A stretch of 64,000 nt of DNA from NCBI RefSeq assembly GCF_029773605.1, contig NZ_CP103807.1, positions 992,001-1,056,000 of the forward strand, in the 5' to 3' direction. Of this stretch, positions 39,474 through 49,323 are shown in pieces; position 1 is the first letter of the stretch, and each line of letters opens with the position of its first letter. The position numbers and the translations under genes are program-made. The notes beneath the pieces are model-generated. The model was not told where the DNA came from and did no database searches. It worked only from the letters and a program-made list of their open reading frames with translations. The stretch comes from Actinobacillus genomosp. 2. Lineage in GTDB: Bacteria; Pseudomonadota; Gammaproteobacteria; Enterobacterales; Pasteurellaceae.

Positions 39474-40106
39474 ATGAGATCATTTAATCGACACGCTCAT
39501 ATTTTCTTTATTGGTGGTGCAGCTGATCTTGAACCCTACTATTTTGTAGGACCTCTGAATAATATCACAATTGCACAAAAAAGATTCGCTAGAAAAATCC
39601 ACAGATATTTAGCAAATTATTCAAATATTCACTTCCATTCTCTTGGCTATAACCATATTTATCATTTAAGTGATATTGAGTTAAATGTCTTACTCAAAAT
39701 TCAACCGCAGGATCTTATTTATATTATCGGACACAGTTTAGGTGGTTGGAATGCACCGCATTTAGCCAAAATACTAAAAGACAAAGGCTATAGAGTACGT
39801 ATTCTTGCTACACTTGATCCAGTTGGAGAGGGAACATTAGTTTGGCTCGGCTCAAATATCTATAAAACACCGCAACCCCAACCAGATGCTGATTTTTGGA
39901 TTAATATTCGAGCAGAAAACGAGAACTTAGATCTTTCCGATATTGTGGCTCAGATAGGTCAACAATGGTTACTGACTGATGAACCAAATATCAATGAAAC
40001 ACTCCATATTCATCATTTCGATGCTCAACAAATGTTAAGACATAAATTACATACGGGAAAATCAATTATGGATTACATTATCGACAATATTCAGCAACTC
40101 TTATAA
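39474..40106 (+). CDS. Alpha/beta-hydrolase of unknown substrate
   Basis: 210 residues from the ATG at 39474, which has a perfect AGGAGG ribosome site. A nucleophile elbow GHSLGGWNAPHLA places the catalytic Ser near residue 95, LATLDPVG supplies a possible Asp, and a His-rich HIHHFD near the C-terminus a possible His. I know no close namesake. The product looks cytoplasmic: there is no signal peptide. It may be a phospholipase or esterase. The gene is AT-rich and sits between ridA and psiE with its own leader hairpin (GGCGTAA/TTACGCC, 39424-39444). Confidence 0.7.
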   Translation: MRSFNRHAHIFFIGGAADLEPYYFVGPLNNITIAQKRFARKIHRYLANYSNIHFHSLGYNHIYHLSDIELNVLLKIQPQDLIYIIGHSLGGWNAPHLAKILKDKGYRVRILATLDPVGEGTLVWLGSNIYKTPQPQPDADFWINIRAENENLDLSDIVAQIGQQWLLTDEPNINETLHIHHFDAQQMLRHKLHTGKSIMDYIIDNIQQLL

Positions 40107-40183
40107 TGCTTCTGATTGTGACTTTACGAAAATCGATCTATTATTTTAGGACATAAATTAAATTCTATAATAAAGGATAAAAA

Positions 40184-40594
40184 ATGAATCTCACAGAAGC
40201 ATTACCTGAAACCATTACCAAACTATTACGCAATATTTTAAGTTCATTACTCATTATTCTTGCTATTGTATTAATCATCGCTTTGGTTAAAGTGACTTAC
40301 GGACTATGCATAATGATTTTAACTAGTGGAACTACTGTCCCCTATGCCTTAGCCGAACAAATCGTAATGTTCTTTCTCTACTTCGGTTTTTTAGGACTCA
40401 TTTCGCAATATTTTAAGAGCGGTTATCATTTCCCATTACGCTATTTTATTTATGCTGGGATCACTGCGATGTTACGCCTAATCATTGTTGACCACGAAAG
40501 TGCTACAAACACAATTCTATTCGCAGGTGCCATCTTACTCATGGTGATCGCACTTTGCTTAGTACTTTATTCGGATAAACTCAGAAATATCTAA
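40184..40594 (+). CDS. psiE: PsiE-type membrane protein
   Basis: 136 residues with four membrane helices (for example [18 protein letters not shown] and [17 protein letters not shown]). The central [23 protein letters not shown] segment is the PsiE signature. PsiE is phosphate-starvation-inducible in E. coli; the role is unknown. No pho box was found in the short leader. Confidence 0.85.
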   Translation: MNLTEALPETITKLLRNILSSLLIILAIVLIIALVKVTYGLCIMILTSGTTVPYALAEQIVMFFLYFGFLGLISQYFKSGYHFPLRYFIYAGITAMLRLIIVDHESATNTILFAGAILLMVIALCLVLYSDKLRNI

Positions 40595-40644
40595 ATTATC
40601 CGTGTATTACGTAGTTAAATTTTCTAAATATTCTACCGCTTATA

Positions 40645-40709
40645 AATAAAAAACCACGGAAAGCAATGATCACATAGGATAACTTCCAAGTAATCAGAGT
40701 ATTCCGTGG
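40645..40709 (-). terminator. Terminator of the dpp operon
   Basis: Read on the minus strand: CCACGGAA ... TTCCGTGG with a 40-base loop that itself can fold (GATTACT/AGTTATC), then TTTTTT. It lies 18 bases past the dppF stop. Confidence 0.75.
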
Positions 40710-40726
40710 CTAACATTCCTCTTAAA

Positions 40727-41716
40727 TTATTCCACCATAAAACAAGCAATTTTAGTGTCGTTTTCGTAGCTTTTTAACTGCGGCTGTTCAGCTTTACATT
40801 TTTCGGTCGCCAAACGGCAACGAGCGTGAAATGCACAACCTTTCGGCGGATTTAACGGGCTTGGTAATTCACCGGTTAATTTAATTCGCTCACGACGTTG
40901 CTCCGGATTTAAGCGAGGTGTCGCCGAAAGTAACGCTTGGGTGTACGGGTGGCGAGGATTACTGAAAATCGCTTTGGTTTCGCCTTGCTCCACCACTCGT
41001 CCTAAGTACATCACCATCACTTCATCGGCAATATGCTCAACCACCGACAGATCATGCGAAATGAAAACATAGGAAAGTCCCATCTCGTCTTGCAGATCCA
41101 TCATCAAATTAAGCACTTGCGCACGCACCGATACGTCCAATGCCGAAACCGGCTCATCCGCTACCACTACATCAGGGTTAAGCATTAAGCCTCGAGCAAT
41201 CGCAATACGCTGGCGTTGTCCGCCGGAGAACATATGCGGATAACGGTCATAAAACTCAGGTTTTAAGCCGACTTTGCCCATCATTTCCAACACTTTCGCT
41301 TTACGCTCTGCTGCCGATAAATCGGTATTGATTAATAACGGTTCTTCTAAAATGCTGCCCACTTTTTTACGTGGATTCAGCGAGCTATAAGGGTTTTGGA
41401 ATACAATCTGAATTTTTTTACGGCGTAATGCAGCGGTATCTTTATCATTGACTAAGAAATTCTGCCCTTTATAAAACAGCTCGCCTTCAGTTGGGCTTTC
41501 AATCATGGTGAGCATTCTCCCCAAGGTTGATTTACCGCAACCGGACTCGCCGACCACCGCTAGCGTTTTACCTCGTTCCAATTGGAATGACACGCCATCT
41601 ACCGCTTTAACTGTTTTCGGTTTAGCAAACATACCTTGCTTAACCGGATAATATTTTTTCAGATTTTTCGCATCAAGAAGCGGTACGTTTTGTTCATTTT
41701 TTTGCAAATCAGTCAT
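40727..41716 (-). CDS. dppF: Dipeptide ABC transporter ATPase DppF
   Basis: 329 residues (E. coli 334). Walker A is GESGCGKST, the ABC signature FSGGQRQRIAIA, Walker B VVVADEP; the C-terminal oligopeptide/dipeptide-type extension has CAFHARCRLATEKC, cysteines that may hold a [4Fe-4S] cluster. Last gene of the dpp operon. With DppBC(D) it powers peptide uptake, and in relatives haem too. It is 12 bases after the dppD reading frame. Confidence 0.94.
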   Translation of the reverse strand: MTDLQKNEQNVPLLDAKNLKKYYPVKQGMFAKPKTVKAVDGVSFQLERGKTLAVVGESGCGKSTLGRMLTMIESPTEGELFYKGQNFLVNDKDTAALRRKKIQIVFQNPYSSLNPRKKVGSILEEPLLINTDLSAAERKAKVLEMMGKVGLKPEFYDRYPHMFSGGQRQRIAIARGLMLNPDVVVADEPVSALDVSVRAQVLNLMMDLQDEMGLSYVFISHDLSVVEHIADEVMVMYLGRVVEQGETKAIFSNPRHPYTQALLSATPRLNPEQRRERIKLTGELPSPLNPPKGCAFHARCRLATEKCKAEQPQLKSYENDTKIACFMVE

Positions 41717-41728
41717 TTCGCTTCTCCG

Positions 41729-42714
41729 TTATTGTTGGATCGTTGGCACGCCATTTTCATCTAACGGAAAATGACACTTCACTTGGCGACCGTTTAAAAC
41801 CCGTAATTCAGGCTCACTGGTTCGGCATTTATCCGTTGCATACGGACAACGAGGATTCAGCAAACAGCCTTGCGGTCGGTCGTATTTACCAGGAACCACA
41901 CCGGGCAGCGATTGTAAACGAGATTTACCTTCGGCAAATTCAGGCAACGCTTTAAGCAATGCTTGAGTATAAGGGTGAAGTGGTGCTTTAAAGATTAATT
42001 CTGCTTTGCCCTCTTCCACTACTTGCCCTGCATACATCACAATAATGCGATGTGCCAATTCTGCAACCAATGCTAAATCGTGGGTAATCAGAATCAACGC
42101 CATATTTTCTTTACGTTGCAATTCCAGCAATAAATCAATAATTTGTGCTTGAATCGTTACGTCTAATGCGGTGGTCGGTTCGTCCGCAATCAATAGTTTC
42201 GGATTACACGCAATCGCCATAGCGATCATCACACGCTGGCTCATACCACCTGAAAGCTGATGCGGATAAACCTCTAAACGAGATTGCGGATCAGGAATCC
42301 CCACCATGGTTAATAATTCAATCGCACGTTCACGGCGAGCCGCTTTTGAGCCGCCTTGATGCACTTTCAACGCTTCCATAATTTGGAAACCAACAGTATA
42401 ACTCGGGTTAAGACTGGTCATCGCATCTTGGAAAATCATCGATACGTCCGCACCAACAATTTTTTGTTTTTCTTTCGGTTTTAACGCTAATAAATCATTA
42501 CCATTAAACTCAAGCGAATTTGCTGTCACACGACCAGGAAGTCAATTAAACCCATAATCGCTAACGAGCTGACCGATTTACCCGAACCTGACTCACCGAC
42601 AATGCCTAACACTTCACCTTCGTTAATCGTATAACTAATACGATCTACCGCTTTGAAAGGGGCTTTCTCATCACCGAAATGGACAGAAAGCTGATCTACC
42701 GTTAATAAAGCCAT
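41729..42714 (-). pseudogene. dppD: Dipeptide ABC transporter ATPase DppD, frameshifted
   Basis: The gene is read in two pieces. The first (42714 to 42526) encodes [20 protein letters not shown] and the Walker [10 protein letters not shown], then after GLIDF runs into LVV and a stop. The second (from 42529) begins [14 protein letters not shown] and continues with the signature [11 protein letters not shown], Walker B LLIADEP and CPYATDKC to the usual end. Adding one C in the run near 42537 (plus-strand AGG to AGGG) restores [12 protein letters not shown] and a 328-residue protein, the normal length. So one base has been lost, in the cell or in the assembly. An ATPase with a split nucleotide site would not work. 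Confidence 0.92.
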
Positions 42715-42724
42715 CTTGCTCTCC

Positions 42725-43615
42725 TTATTGTTTCAATTTTGGATCGAGTGCATCACGTAAGCCGTCACCCATTAAGTTAAACGCTAATACAAGTAATAAA
42801 ATTGCTAGTCCTGGAATGGTTACTAACCAGTTTGCCGATTGCATAAAACCACGAGATTCCGCTAACATCGTGCCTAATTCCGGTGTTGGTGGCTGCGCAC
42901 CAATACCTAAGAAACCAAGTGCGGCAAGTTCTAAAATCGCATTGGAAATCCCCATCGTCATTTGTACGATTAATGGTGCTAGACAGTTTGGTAAAATGAC
43001 GACAAACATTAAACGTAATACACCGGCACCGGCAACTCGGCTCGCCACCACATAATCACGATTCTTTTCGCTCATCACCGAAGCACGAGTTAAACGTACA
43101 TAGCTTGGAATCGAAACAATCGCAATCGCAATCGCCGCATTAATCAAGGAAGGTCCTAAAATGGTGACCACGCCAATGGTGAGAAGTAAGCTCGGAATGG
43201 CTAACATAATATCGACAAAACGCATAATCACGATATCAATCACACCGCCGTAATAGCCGGCAAGTAAGCCTAAAATTACGCCGAATACGCAAGATAAAAT
43301 CACGATAACTAAGCCGATAAACACCGATAAACGCGCACCGTAGATAATGCGAGAAAGAATATCACGTCCAATATCATCAGTTCCTAACAGATAAGCGGAA
43401 TTACCACCGTCCATCCACGCCGGAGGTAGTAATAAGGCACTACGATTTTGCTCAATCGGATCAAAAGGGGCGACCCAACCTGCAAATACCGCAGCGAAAA
43501 AGACAATCGTAATAAAGGCAAGCCCGATAACCGCACCACGGTTTTGGCAAAAGTAATACCAAAACTCTTGTAAAGGTGTCTTCGGAGCCGGTGCCGAAAG
43601 GGTTGTTGAAGACAT
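42725..43615 (-). CDS. dppC: Dipeptide ABC transporter permease DppC
   Basis: 296 residues from the ATG at 43615 (E. coli 300); an ATG 33 bases earlier has poorer homology. About six membrane helices, with the permease loop [21 protein letters not shown], the EAA-type coupling motif, and the [15 protein letters not shown]-terminal signature. Partner of DppB in the inner membrane. Confidence 0.94.
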   Translation of the reverse strand: MSSTTLSAPAPKTPLQEFWYYFCQNRGAVIGLAFITIVFFAAVFAGWVAPFDPIEQNRSALLLPPAWMDGGNSAYLLGTDDIGRDILSRIIYGARLSVFIGLVIVILSCVFGVILGLLAGYYGGVIDIVIMRFVDIMLAIPSLLLTIGVVTILGPSLINAAIAIAIVSIPSYVRLTRASVMSEKNRDYVVASRVAGAGVLRLMFVVILPNCLAPLIVQMTMGISNAILELAALGFLGIGAQPPTPELGTMLAESRGFMQSANWLVTIPGLAILLLVLAFNLMGDGLRDALDPKLKQ

Positions 43616-43692
43616 TATGTATCTCACTCCATTCAAATCATTTTGCAAAATGTTGCGTAAATTTAACCGCTTGTGAAAGCTGAAAAATAGGC

Positions 43693-44697
43693 TTAGTTAT
43701 GGCGAATTCTTGGATTAACAACACCATAAATTAAATCAACGGTTAAGTTCACTAAAATAATAATCGTCGCAATAATTAGTACTGAACCTTGTAAAACCGG
43801 ATAGTCACGAGCATTAATCGCATCGATAATCCATTTACCGATCCCTGGCCACGAAAAGATATTCTCGGTAAGTACAGCACCGGAAAGTAACTGCCCCACA
43901 ATTAATCCCACAACGGTAACTACCGGAATCAAAGCATTGCGTAACGCATGGACAATCACAATACGAGTGGTATTCAAACCCTTCGCTTTTGCGGTACGAA
44001 TATAATCTTCACCTAACACTTCCAGCATTGAAGAACGAGTCATACGTGTCACCACCGCCAATGGAATAGTCCCTAATACGATTGAAGGTAAAATCAAGGA
44101 TTTGATAGCGGCAAGAAAAGCACCCGGTTCCTCTGAAATCCAAGTGTCATACAACATAAAGCCACTTTCCGCTTCAATCCAATATTCGGAAGGTAAACGC
44201 CCAGAAGCCGGTAAACCTAACGGCGTAGAGAAATAGAGAATTAAGATTAACCCCCACCAGAAAATCGGCATCGAATATCCAGTTAAAGATAAAGTGGTTA
44301 CTGTATGTGAAATCCACGAATCTTTCTTCACAGCGGCAATCACACCGAGGAAAATCCCAAATATCAGCGACCATAACAACGCAAAAAACGCTAATTCAAC
44401 CGTTGCTGGGAAAAGTGTAAAAAACTCTTTTAACACCGGTTCATTGTTACGGAATGAATTGCCGAGATCGCCCTGAAAGATTCCCTTAATATAATTAAAA
44501 TATTGTTCAGGTAAGGGTAAATCTAAACCAAGCTGAGCCATCATCTGAGCGTGAACTGCCGGATCTAGACCTCGTTCCCCCATACGAATTTCAATCGGGT
44601 CGCCCGGAATTAAATGCACTAAGGCAAAAGTAATTAACGTTATCGCCAGAAAGGTTGGGATAACCATCAAAAGACGTTTAAGAATAAATGAAAACAT
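43693..44697 (-). CDS. dppB: Dipeptide ABC transporter permease DppB
   Basis: 334 residues (E. coli 339). First helix MFSFILKRLLMVIPTFLAIT, the loop RTAKAKGLNTTRIVIVHALRNALIP (two adjacent pieces of the EAA motif) and AVLTENIFSWPGIGKWI are typical of Dpp/Opp permeases. A 127-base gap with a CACGGCA/TGCCGTG hairpin separates it from dppA upstream. Confidence 0.94.
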   Translation of the reverse strand: MFSFILKRLLMVIPTFLAITLITFALVHLIPGDPIEIRMGERGLDPAVHAQMMAQLGLDLPLPEQYFNYIKGIFQGDLGNSFRNNEPVLKEFFTLFPATVELAFFALLWSLIFGIFLGVIAAVKKDSWISHTVTTLSLTGYSMPIFWWGLILILYFSTPLGLPASGRLPSEYWIEAESGFMLYDTWISEEPGAFLAAIKSLILPSIVLGTIPLAVVTRMTRSSMLEVLGEDYIRTAKAKGLNTTRIVIVHALRNALIPVVTVVGLIVGQLLSGAVLTENIFSWPGIGKWIIDAINARDYPVLQGSVLIIATIIILVNLTVDLIYGVVNPRIRHN

Positions 44698-44738
44698 TAG
44701 GTAATACTCATTATTTGAACCACGGAAAATATGAAAAA

Positions 44739-44800
44739 CACGGCATTAAGCGGTAAAATTCAGCGGATTTTTTACAAATTGCTAATAACTTTCTGCCGTG
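44739..44800 (-). promoter_or_regulatory. Hairpin in the dppA-dppB gap
   Basis: CACGGCA at 44739-44745 and TGCCGTG at 44794-44800, followed on the minus strand by TTTTTCAT. It looks like a partial terminator that would let more binding protein than permease be made, as is common in such operons. Confidence 0.5.
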
Positions 44801-44824
44801 CTTTTCAATGGTTAATAAGAGAAC

Positions 44825-46426
44825 TTATTTTGCCTCTAAATCAACCCCGTAGAAATTATGTAAGCTAAATGGGCTGATCACATAACCTTTTACTTCCTTA
44901 CGAACCGGGAAATAAGTGGTTGAGTGAGCAATGGTTACCCATGGTGCTTGTTCTTTGAAAAGTACTTGCGCTTGTTTATAAAGCTCGGTACGTTTTGCTT
45001 TATCAGTTGTTTGAACTGCATCGGTCATTAACTTATCAAAATCTTTATGACAGAATTTGGCATAGTTAGAACCTTGTTTTACTGCCGCACAACTTAATAA
45101 AGTATTCAGGAAATTATCCGGATCGCCGTTATCACCGTTCCAGCCCATCATACCGGTGGTATGTTCGCCGTCACGCATACGATTGAGATATTCACCCCAT
45201 TCGTAACTCACGATTTTGGCATTCACACCCACTTTTTTCCAATCTTCTTGGATAAGCTCCGCCATACGACGTGCATTCGGGTTATACGGACGAGAAACCG
45301 GCATTGCCCACACTTCAGTATCAAAACCTTTTTCCAATCCGGCTTCTTTTAACAAGGCTTTGGCTTTTTCCGGATTATAGTCATAATCCTTCACTTCATC
45401 GTTATAACTCCACATTGTCGGTGGAATCGGATTTTTCGCTTTTTCACCGGAACCTTGATAAACAGACTGAATAATTGCATCTTTATTAATCGCATAGTTT
45501 AACGCTTGACGCACTTTCACATCATCAAACGGTTTTTTCTGCGTATTGAAATGTAAATAGCCGATATTTAAACCCAGCTTGGTCATTAAATTGATATTCG
45601 GATCTTTTTTCAATGCTTCAAGATCAGCCGGATTCGGATAAGGTGCGGCGTGACATTCACCTTTTTGTAATTTCGCCATACGCACCGAAGCATCCGGTGT
45701 AATCGCAAAGACTAAACGGTCGATCGCCGGTTTACCTTCCCAATATTGCTCAAAACCTTTATAACGAATCTGAGCATCTTTTTGGTAATCAACAAATTGG
45801 AATGGTCCCGTACCAACCGGATTTTGATCTAATTTTTCAGGCGTACCCGCTTTTAATAATTTATCCGCATATTCCGCAGAGAAAATCGAAGCAAAATCCA
45901 TCGCAATATTCGCTAAGAAGGGTGCATTCGGTACTTTTAGATTAATTTTAACCGTATAATCATCCACTTTCTCAACATTTTGAATAATGTTGCCCATATC
46001 CATACCGATAAAATATTCATAGTTACCACCAGATACTTTATGATACGGATGATTCGGATCTAATTGACGATTGAATGAGAACACTACATCGTCCGCATTA
46101 AAATCACGGCTCGGTTTAAAATCTTTAGTCGAATGGAATTTCACCCCTTTACGTAAATAAAAGGTATAACTTTTGCCGTCTTCCGACACTTCCCATTTTT
46201 CCGCTAAGGATGGTACAACTGTTGTTTCGCCTTTAGCAAAGTCAACTAAACGATTAAAAATCGCTTGGCTGGTTGCATCAAGCGTACCGCCGTCTGTTGC
46301 AAATTGCGGATTTAAATAGGTAGGAGAGGCTTCTAAACAATAAACAAATGTTTTAGGTGCAGCAAAAGCCGAACTTGAAGCGGCAATTGCCAATGAGAGC
46401 AGAGAAAGTTTTGTTAGTTTATTCAT
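44825..46426 (-). CDS. dppA: Periplasmic dipeptide/haem-binding protein, copy 1
   Basis: 533 residues (E. coli DppA 535). Signal peptide MNKLTKLSLLSLAIAASSSAFA, then an SBP family 5 domain: FVYCLEASPTYLNPQFATDG, FYLRKGVKFHSTKDF, TGPFQFVDYQKDA, NIGYLHFNTQKKPFDD and MGWNGDNGDPDNFL. The two Cys common in DppA (FVYCLE, GECHAA) are kept. In H. influenzae a DppA-like protein, HbpA, also binds haem and glutathione. It heads the dppABC(D)F run. Its leader carries GCAAACACAA, a perfect complement to the GcvB seed. Confidence 0.93.
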   Translation of the reverse strand: MNKLTKLSLLSLAIAASSSAFAAPKTFVYCLEASPTYLNPQFATDGGTLDATSQAIFNRLVDFAKGETTVVPSLAEKWEVSEDGKSYTFYLRKGVKFHSTKDFKPSRDFNADDVVFSFNRQLDPNHPYHKVSGGNYEYFIGMDMGNIIQNVEKVDDYTVKINLKVPNAPFLANIAMDFASIFSAEYADKLLKAGTPEKLDQNPVGTGPFQFVDYQKDAQIRYKGFEQYWEGKPAIDRLVFAITPDASVRMAKLQKGECHAAPYPNPADLEALKKDPNINLMTKLGLNIGYLHFNTQKKPFDDVKVRQALNYAINKDAIIQSVYQGSGEKAKNPIPPTMWSYNDEVKDYDYNPEKAKALLKEAGLEKGFDTEVWAMPVSRPYNPNARRMAELIQEDWKKVGVNAKIVSYEWGEYLNRMRDGEHTTGMMGWNGDNGDPDNFLNTLLSCAAVKQGSNYAKFCHKDFDKLMTDAVQTTDKAKRTELYKQAQVLFKEQAPWVTIAHSTTYFPVRKEVKGYVISPFSLHNFYGVDLEAK

Positions 46427-46440
46427 TGAATACTCCAGTA

Positions 46441-46450
46441 TTGTGTTTGC
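46441..46450 (-). promoter_or_regulatory. Predicted GcvB site in dppA copy 1 leader
   Basis: Minus-strand GCAAACACAA, a perfect 10-nt complement to GcvB R1 (TTGTGTTTGC), 15 bases before the start codon, next to the GGAG ribosome site. dppA is a proven GcvB target in enterobacteria. Confidence 0.75.
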
Positions 46451-46517
46451 TTTTTATTTTTATGAATTATTTGAATATACAAGTTTTTCAATGAAGTTCA
46501 ATACTTTTTCCATAAAA

Positions 46518-46570
46518 AGCGGTCTAAATTTAGCGAAAATTTGAAAATCTTTCACTAAATTTAGACCGCT
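46518..46570. terminator. Inverted uptake-sequence pair between the two dppA genes
   Basis: AGCGGTCTAAATTTAG (46518-46533) is a perfect complement of the arm 46555-46570, a 16-bp stem. It would stop transcripts of the second dppA copy and separate it from the first. Confidence 0.85.
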
Positions 46571-46609
46571 CATCATATCAATTGCAATCTATCCAATATA
46601 AATTTTAAA

Positions 46610-48208
46610 CTATTGGGAATTTTCTAGTTCAATGCGATAAAAATTATGTGATAAAAAAGGACTGACCGTATAGCCTTTTACTTCTTTACGTATTGGAAAA
46701 TAAGTTGTCGAATGTGCAATCGGCAACCAAGGCGCTTGCTGTTTAAAAATTACTTGAGCCTGTTTATAAAGTGCTTCTCGCTTTACCTTATCTGGCTCTT
46801 GCGCTGCTTGCGTAACTAAATCATTGTAAGATTTATCACAGAAATGTGCATAATTTGAGCCTTGTTTGACCGCATTACAACTTAATAAAGTATTTAAGAA
46901 ATTATCCGGATCACCGTTATCGCCAGTCCAGCCCATCATACCGGTTGAATGTTCGCCTTGTTCCATTCGCTTGAGGTATTCTCCCCATTCAAAACTAACA
47001 ATTTTGGCATTCACCCCGATTTGCTTCCAATCTTCTTGAACCATTTCAGCCATACGACGTGCATTCGGATTATACGGGCGAGAAACCGGCATTGCCCATA
47101 ATTCCGTTTCAAAACCATTTTCCAAGCCAGCTTCTTTTAATAACGCCTTCGCTTTCTCCGGATTATATTCATAATCCTGAACCTGATCGTTATAGCCCCA
47201 AATTGTCGGCGGCATCGGATTTTTGGCAACAGAACCTGTACCTTGATACACCGATTCTAAAATTGCCTGCTTGTTTACCGCATAATTGAGAGCTTGACGT
47301 ACTTTCTGATTATCTAACGGTTTCTTATCCAAATTAAAAGTAATATAGCCGATATTTAAGCCGGATTTTTCTAATACTTGTAAGTTAGTATCCGCTTTCA
47401 TCTGAGCAATATCAGCTGGGTTTGGATACGGCATTGCCTGACATTCGTTTTTCTGCAATTTGGCATAACGTACCGTCGCATCGGGTGTCACACTAAACAC
47501 TAAGCGGTCTAATTTTGCCCTCCCCTGCCAATAATCATCAAATGCTTTAAAACGCACATAAGCATCTTTTTGTAAACCGGCAAACTCAAACGGTCCAGTA
47601 CCAATCGGTGCAGTATCGACTTTTTCCGGTGTGCCAGCTTTTAACATTTGGTCAGCATATTCTGACGAGGAAATTGACGCGAAATCCATCGCAAGATTAG
47701 CTAAAAACGGGGCATTTGGCACTTTTAAGTGGAATTTAACTACATAAGTATCCACTTTCTCTACTTTCTCAATAATATTAGGCATATCCATACCTAAGAA
47801 AAACTCGTAGTTACCGCCCGACACATTATGGAAATAGTTATATTTATTTAATTGGCGGTTAAAAACGAATAGCACATCATCGGCATTGAAATTACGAGAT
47901 GGGGTAAATTCTTTATTTTTATGAAATTTAACCCCTTTACGTAAATAAAAGGTATAAGTTTTACCATCCGCAGAAATATCCCATTTTTCAGCTAAGGAAG
48001 GAATAAGATTTGTCGTACCCGGCTCAAAATCAATTAAACGATTATATAACGCCTGTGCTACATCTAATGTTGCACCGTCTGTACCGATTTGCGGATTTAA
48101 AAAGGTGGGAGAAGATTCAATACAATAAGTAAATGTTTGCGGAGCCGCCAGAACAGAGCCGGAAAAAGTTGCAATAGCAAACGCAGATAAGGCAGAGAGT
48201 TTTTTCAT
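46610..48208 (-). CDS. Periplasmic dipeptide/haem-binding protein, copy 2
   Basis: 532 residues, a close paralogue of the downstream dppA: the two share long identical runs such as MPVSRPYNPNARRMAE, YNPEKAKALLKEAGLE and FCVIES-type starts, and differ more in the middle. Signal peptide MKKLSALSAFAIATFSGSVLA. It is separated from copy 1 by an inverted uptake-sequence terminator, so it is probably a monocistronic unit with its own ligand range (peptide, haem or glutathione). Its leader also carries a GcvB-complementary site (48219-48228). Confidence 0.9.
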   Translation of the reverse strand: MKKLSALSAFAIATFSGSVLAAPQTFTYCIESSPTFLNPQIGTDGATLDVAQALYNRLIDFEPGTTNLIPSLAEKWDISADGKTYTFYLRKGVKFHKNKEFTPSRNFNADDVLFVFNRQLNKYNYFHNVSGGNYEFFLGMDMPNIIEKVEKVDTYVVKFHLKVPNAPFLANLAMDFASISSSEYADQMLKAGTPEKVDTAPIGTGPFEFAGLQKDAYVRFKAFDDYWQGRAKLDRLVFSVTPDATVRYAKLQKNECQAMPYPNPADIAQMKADTNLQVLEKSGLNIGYITFNLDKKPLDNQKVRQALNYAVNKQAILESVYQGTGSVAKNPMPPTIWGYNDQVQDYEYNPEKAKALLKEAGLENGFETELWAMPVSRPYNPNARRMAEMVQEDWKQIGVNAKIVSFEWGEYLKRMEQGEHSTGMMGWTGDNGDPDNFLNTLLSCNAVKQGSNYAHFCDKSYNDLVTQAAQEPDKVKREALYKQAQVIFKQQAPWLPIAHSTTYFPIRKEVKGYTVSPFLSHNFYRIELENSQ

Positions 48209-48218
48209 TAGGATTCCT

Positions 48219-48228
48219 GATATTGTGT
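48219..48228 (-). promoter_or_regulatory. Predicted GcvB site in dppA copy 2 leader
   Basis: Minus-strand ACACAATATC pairs with GATGTTGTGT of GcvB R1 at all ten bases with one G-U, 11 bases before the start codon. Confidence 0.6.
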
Positions 48229-48308
48229 CATATTATTAGTATATTCAGATATTATCAGGATATATCTTTGCTCTCAAATGAATAGATATAAATTTTTAAA
48301 TAGATATA

Positions 48309-48339
48309 AAAAAAGTCCTAATATTAATTAGGACTTTTT
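48309..48339. terminator. nrf operon terminator
   Basis: AGTCCTAAT / ATTAGGACT stem flanked by A-run and T-run, 16 bases after the nrfD stop on the minus strand. Confidence 0.88.
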
Positions 48340-48354
48340 GTTTTTAATCTGAGT

Positions 48355-49323
48355 TTAACTTGCTACGGTTAATTGTCCGCCATAGAGGATGAAATAACGT
48401 AAACACAATACACCGATTAAATCAAGAATTGAAACGAAAATGATAAATTTAACATTATGTTTCAAACTATGGCTACCTAGAATATTTGCCACTAATGGAA
48501 TTAAGATACCGATAAAGAATACCCCAACCCAGAAAATAGTTCCCCAGAAGCCCGATAACGCATTATGTAATGCAAGTTGTTTATCCGCCCCACCGAAATG
48601 TAAACCAACAAAGAATGCCACTAACAAACCTAGTTCAGTCACCATTACTGGAACTTCAAATTTATGGATAAAGTGTACTTCGTTGCTTTCACCGGATAAT
48701 TTACCAGCAATTAAGATCATTAAGAATGTCGCAGCAATACCGGATGATGTACCTGATGCTAAGAATAACGCTGGTAATACAGGGTTATTTAACATTGGAT
48801 AGCTGATTAAAGCAGAAAGTAGGAAACCAGTATAAGCCCCTAATACGGCCGCTAACACAAAGAGTACGAACTCTACCAATTTTAGCAAACGGGTTTCTGC
48901 AAAATCCACTAACGGTAAAACAAACTTCAGTGCCGGAATATAACGGTTAATTAAAACTGCTAACCAGTCTTTAAACATAATTGCTATCCAAACGACTAAA
49001 ACCGCCATATAGATTTGGAATAGCATTACCCCCATCGACATAACGGAAGTACCGCTATAGTTAAACATTAATTTCCAGAATGTCCACGGTTTAGTCAGAT
49101 GGAAGATCAATAATGTTAAACCGATAAGCGTCGGTAACGTACCTAAAATAGCCGCACTACGAATAATCCAGTTTTCGCTATTTTTTTCGATTTTATTACC
49201 GCTATTACGGTAAGCGATCGCTAACTGCACCGCACCTGATGAAATACCTAATAAGAAAAGGTAAATCGCAATGGTGCTGTCCCACACTAAATTCGGGGTT
49301 TGGAATGGAATATAGTCGTTCAT
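48355..49323 (-). CDS. nrfD: Nitrite reductase membrane quinol oxidase subunit NrfD
   Basis: 322 residues (E. coli 318), eight to nine membrane helices. NrfD takes electrons from menaquinol and passes them to NrfC. Marks are TPNLVWDSTIAIYLFLLGISSG at the start (as two pieces), a conserved GAYTGFLLSA helix and the LFLASGTSSGIAATF segment. It overlaps nrfC by one base. Last gene of the nrf operon. Confidence 0.94.
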   Translation of the reverse strand: MNDYIPFQTPNLVWDSTIAIYLFLLGISSGAVQLAIAYRNSGNKIEKNSENWIIRSAAILGTLPTLIGLTLLIFHLTKPWTFWKLMFNYSGTSVMSMGVMLFQIYMAVLVVWIAIMFKDWLAVLINRYIPALKFVLPLVDFAETRLLKLVEFVLFVLAAVLGAYTGFLLSALISYPMLNNPVLPALFLASGTSSGIAATFLMILIAGKLSGESNEVHFIHKFEVPVMVTELGLLVAFFVGLHFGGADKQLALHNALSGFWGTIFWVGVFFIGILIPLVANILGSHSLKHNVKFIIFVSILDLIGVLCLRYFILYGGQLTVAS

